This document shows positions 63,156 to 64,000 of a stretch of 64,000 bases of DNA, in pieces. The stretch lies in assembly GCA_934539295.1 (NCBI GenBank), contig CAKTCN010000005.1, positions 1 to 64,000 of the forward strand, in the 5' to 3' direction. How positions within the stretch are numbered: position 1 is the first letter of the stretch; every line of letters begins with the position of its first letter. A program made the position numbers and the translations under genes. Under the pieces are notes generated by a model that was given only the letters and a program-made list of their open reading frames with translations, was not told the origin of the DNA and did no database searches. This DNA comes from an uncultured Allosphingosinicella sp. (GTDB lineage Bacteria > Pseudomonadota > Alphaproteobacteria > Sphingomonadales > Sphingomonadaceae).

Positions 63156-63881
63156 CTAGCCGCCTTTAGACGCGTCCGAAAGCCCCAGCGCCTCTTCGAT
63201 GAACAGCATCGCCGCCGCCCAGGATTGCCGGTCCGCCGACGCATCATAGGCCAAAGTGCCGTTATTGCCCCTCACATTGGGGTTGGTGAAGGCGTGATAG
63301 GCACGGCCATAAGCGATCAGCTGCCAATCGACCCCGGCATTGTGCATCTCATCCTGGAAGCCCGCAATATCGGCGGGCGGCACGAGTGGGTCGAGATAGC
63401 CGGTGCAGGCCAGCACCTTTGCGCTCATCTCTCCCGGACGGGCCGGCCGTCCAGTGCCGAACACGCCGTGGAAGCTCACCACGCCGGCTACCGGTGCGCC
63501 GCTGCGAGCAAGTTCCAGCACCGCCTGCCCACCGAAGCAGTAGCCGATCGCCGCGCACTTATCCGGTCCCACGCCGGCGACGTCCAGCGCAGCGTCGAAG
63601 CCTGCCCGCACCCGTCCGCGAAACAGGTCGGTGTCGTCTTGCAGGCGCGTCATCTGCGCGCGGGCGGCATCGCCCTCGAAATAGAAACCTTCGCCATAAT
63701 GATCGACCACGAAGGCGAGGTAGCCGCGCGACGCGAGCTGGGTTGCCCGCTGGCGCACATTGACGCCGATGCCGTTGATCTCATGCGCGATCAGGACGAC
63801 CGCGCCGTTCCAATGCTCCGGCCTTTCGACCAGCCCATGCAACGCGGTCCCATCATGGTGATAGACGATCTGCTCGCTCAC
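63156..63881 (-). CDS. Dienelactone hydrolase family protein
   Basis: A 241-residue alpha/beta hydrolase with the Cys nucleophile in GYCFGGQAVLELA (Cys-Asp-His triad: DPLVPP and RAYHAF). Related to carboxymethylenebutenolidase and its many uncharacterised relatives. GTG at 63881, overlapping the stop of the trehalose-6-phosphate synthase gene (GTGA). Confidence 0.88.
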   Translation of the reverse strand: MSEQIVYHHDGTALHGLVERPEHWNGAVVLIAHEINGIGVNVRQRATQLASRGYLAFVVDHYGEGFYFEGDAARAQMTRLQDDTDLFRGRVRAGFDAALDVAGVGPDKCAAIGYCFGGQAVLELARSGAPVAGVVSFHGVFGTGRPARPGEMSAKVLACTGYLDPLVPPADIAGFQDEMHNAGVDWQLIAYGRAYHAFTNPNVRGNNGTLAYDASADRQSWAAAMLFIEEALGLSDASKGG

Positions 63882-64000
63882 CGGCTGTTCTCCAGCGCCG
63901 ACACGAAGGCGCGGCGCCAGGCGACCACATCCTCCTTCTCCACGCTCTCCATCATCGCGCGCCAGCGACGGATACGCTCTTCCTTGGGCATGTCTATGGC
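63878..64000 (-). CDS. otsA: Trehalose-6-phosphate synthase, C-terminal end (cut by window edge)
   Basis: The last 40 codons of a gene entering from the right. The reading MPKEERIRRWRAMMESV and VAWRRAFVSALENSR resembles the C-terminal helix of GT20 trehalose-6-phosphate synthases (MPLAERxxRWRxMM). The stop overlaps the GTG start of the next gene. Only the end is visible, so the identification is moderate. Confidence 0.6.
   Translation of the reverse strand, partial: AIDMPKEERIRRWRAMMESVEKEDVVAWRRAFVSALENSR

Overview
The window is high-GC alphaproteobacterial chromosome, most likely from a member of the Sphingomonadaceae (Sphingomonas or a close relative). The evidence is the protein sequences, the gene orders (ccmC-D-E-F; SRP RNA-dnaX-ybaB; yfgM-bamB-der; cysS-cvpA-radA; accD-folC), and the many palindromic intergenic repeats of the kind found in sphingomonads. 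I found no rRNA, tRNA, CRISPR array, prophage, insertion sequence or replication origin. Both edges cut genes: ccmF on the left and a trehalose-6-phosphate synthase on the right.

Layout. 1-1904: cytochrome c maturation genes (minus strand), four reading frames overlapping by 4 bases each. 1995-5149: PAP2 phosphatase read through into a small hydrophilic protein, a DUF938 methyltransferase, a lipoprotein and the transglycosylase MtgA. 5276-7764: ybaB, dnaX, a truncated membrane-protein remnant and the SRP RNA, all on the minus strand. 7885-15204: a DUF418 membrane protein, the outer-membrane assembly/ribosome operon yfgM-bamB-der, and a cation/proton antiporter coupled to an IscU-like scaffold. 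15577-21260: cysS-cvpA-radA, then a short HPF/RaiA protein, an EEP-fold hydrolase and a beta-lactamase-fold serine hydrolase. 21339-26521: M13 peptidase, RlpA and a large patatin-like protein. 26637-31970: lapA-like, pyrF, accD, folC and an AmpG-type transporter; the trp genes often found between pyrF and accD in relatives are absent and a palindromic repeat stands there instead. 32235-40188: small enzymes, an orphan receiver protein, a pseudouridine synthase with a tandem-repeat tail, rsmD, two transporters/GFA proteins and a UvrD helicase. 40189-41786: an accessory patch with a low-GC DMP19-like gene, a frameshifted higA antitoxin and an HTH protein. 41921-45139: an MFS exporter coupled to cysK, then exonuclease III. 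45234-52669: S46 peptidase, a nucleotidyltransferase/metallophosphoesterase pair, an Lrp regulator, an AIG2-like protein, an acyl-CoA dehydrogenase and its MerR regulator. 52702-64000: a lipoprotein, purF, an SDR, a cyclopropane fatty acid synthase, photolyase, esterase, rppH, an M20 hydrolase overlapping astB, 6-phosphogluconolactonase, a dienelactone hydrolase and the otsA end.

Most of the window is housekeeping: cell envelope, translation, replication and repair, and central metabolism. The points most worth a second look are the nucleotidyltransferase/phosphoesterase pair with a sigma-EcfG-like promoter box, the PAP2 in-frame fusion, the 18-residue tandem repeats in the pseudouridine synthase tail, the broken solitary antitoxin, the M20-AstB coupling, the missing trp genes and the dense set of palindromic repeat families. 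No gap between genes exceeds 300 bases except 15205-15576, which holds three palindromic repeats and no gene that I can see.
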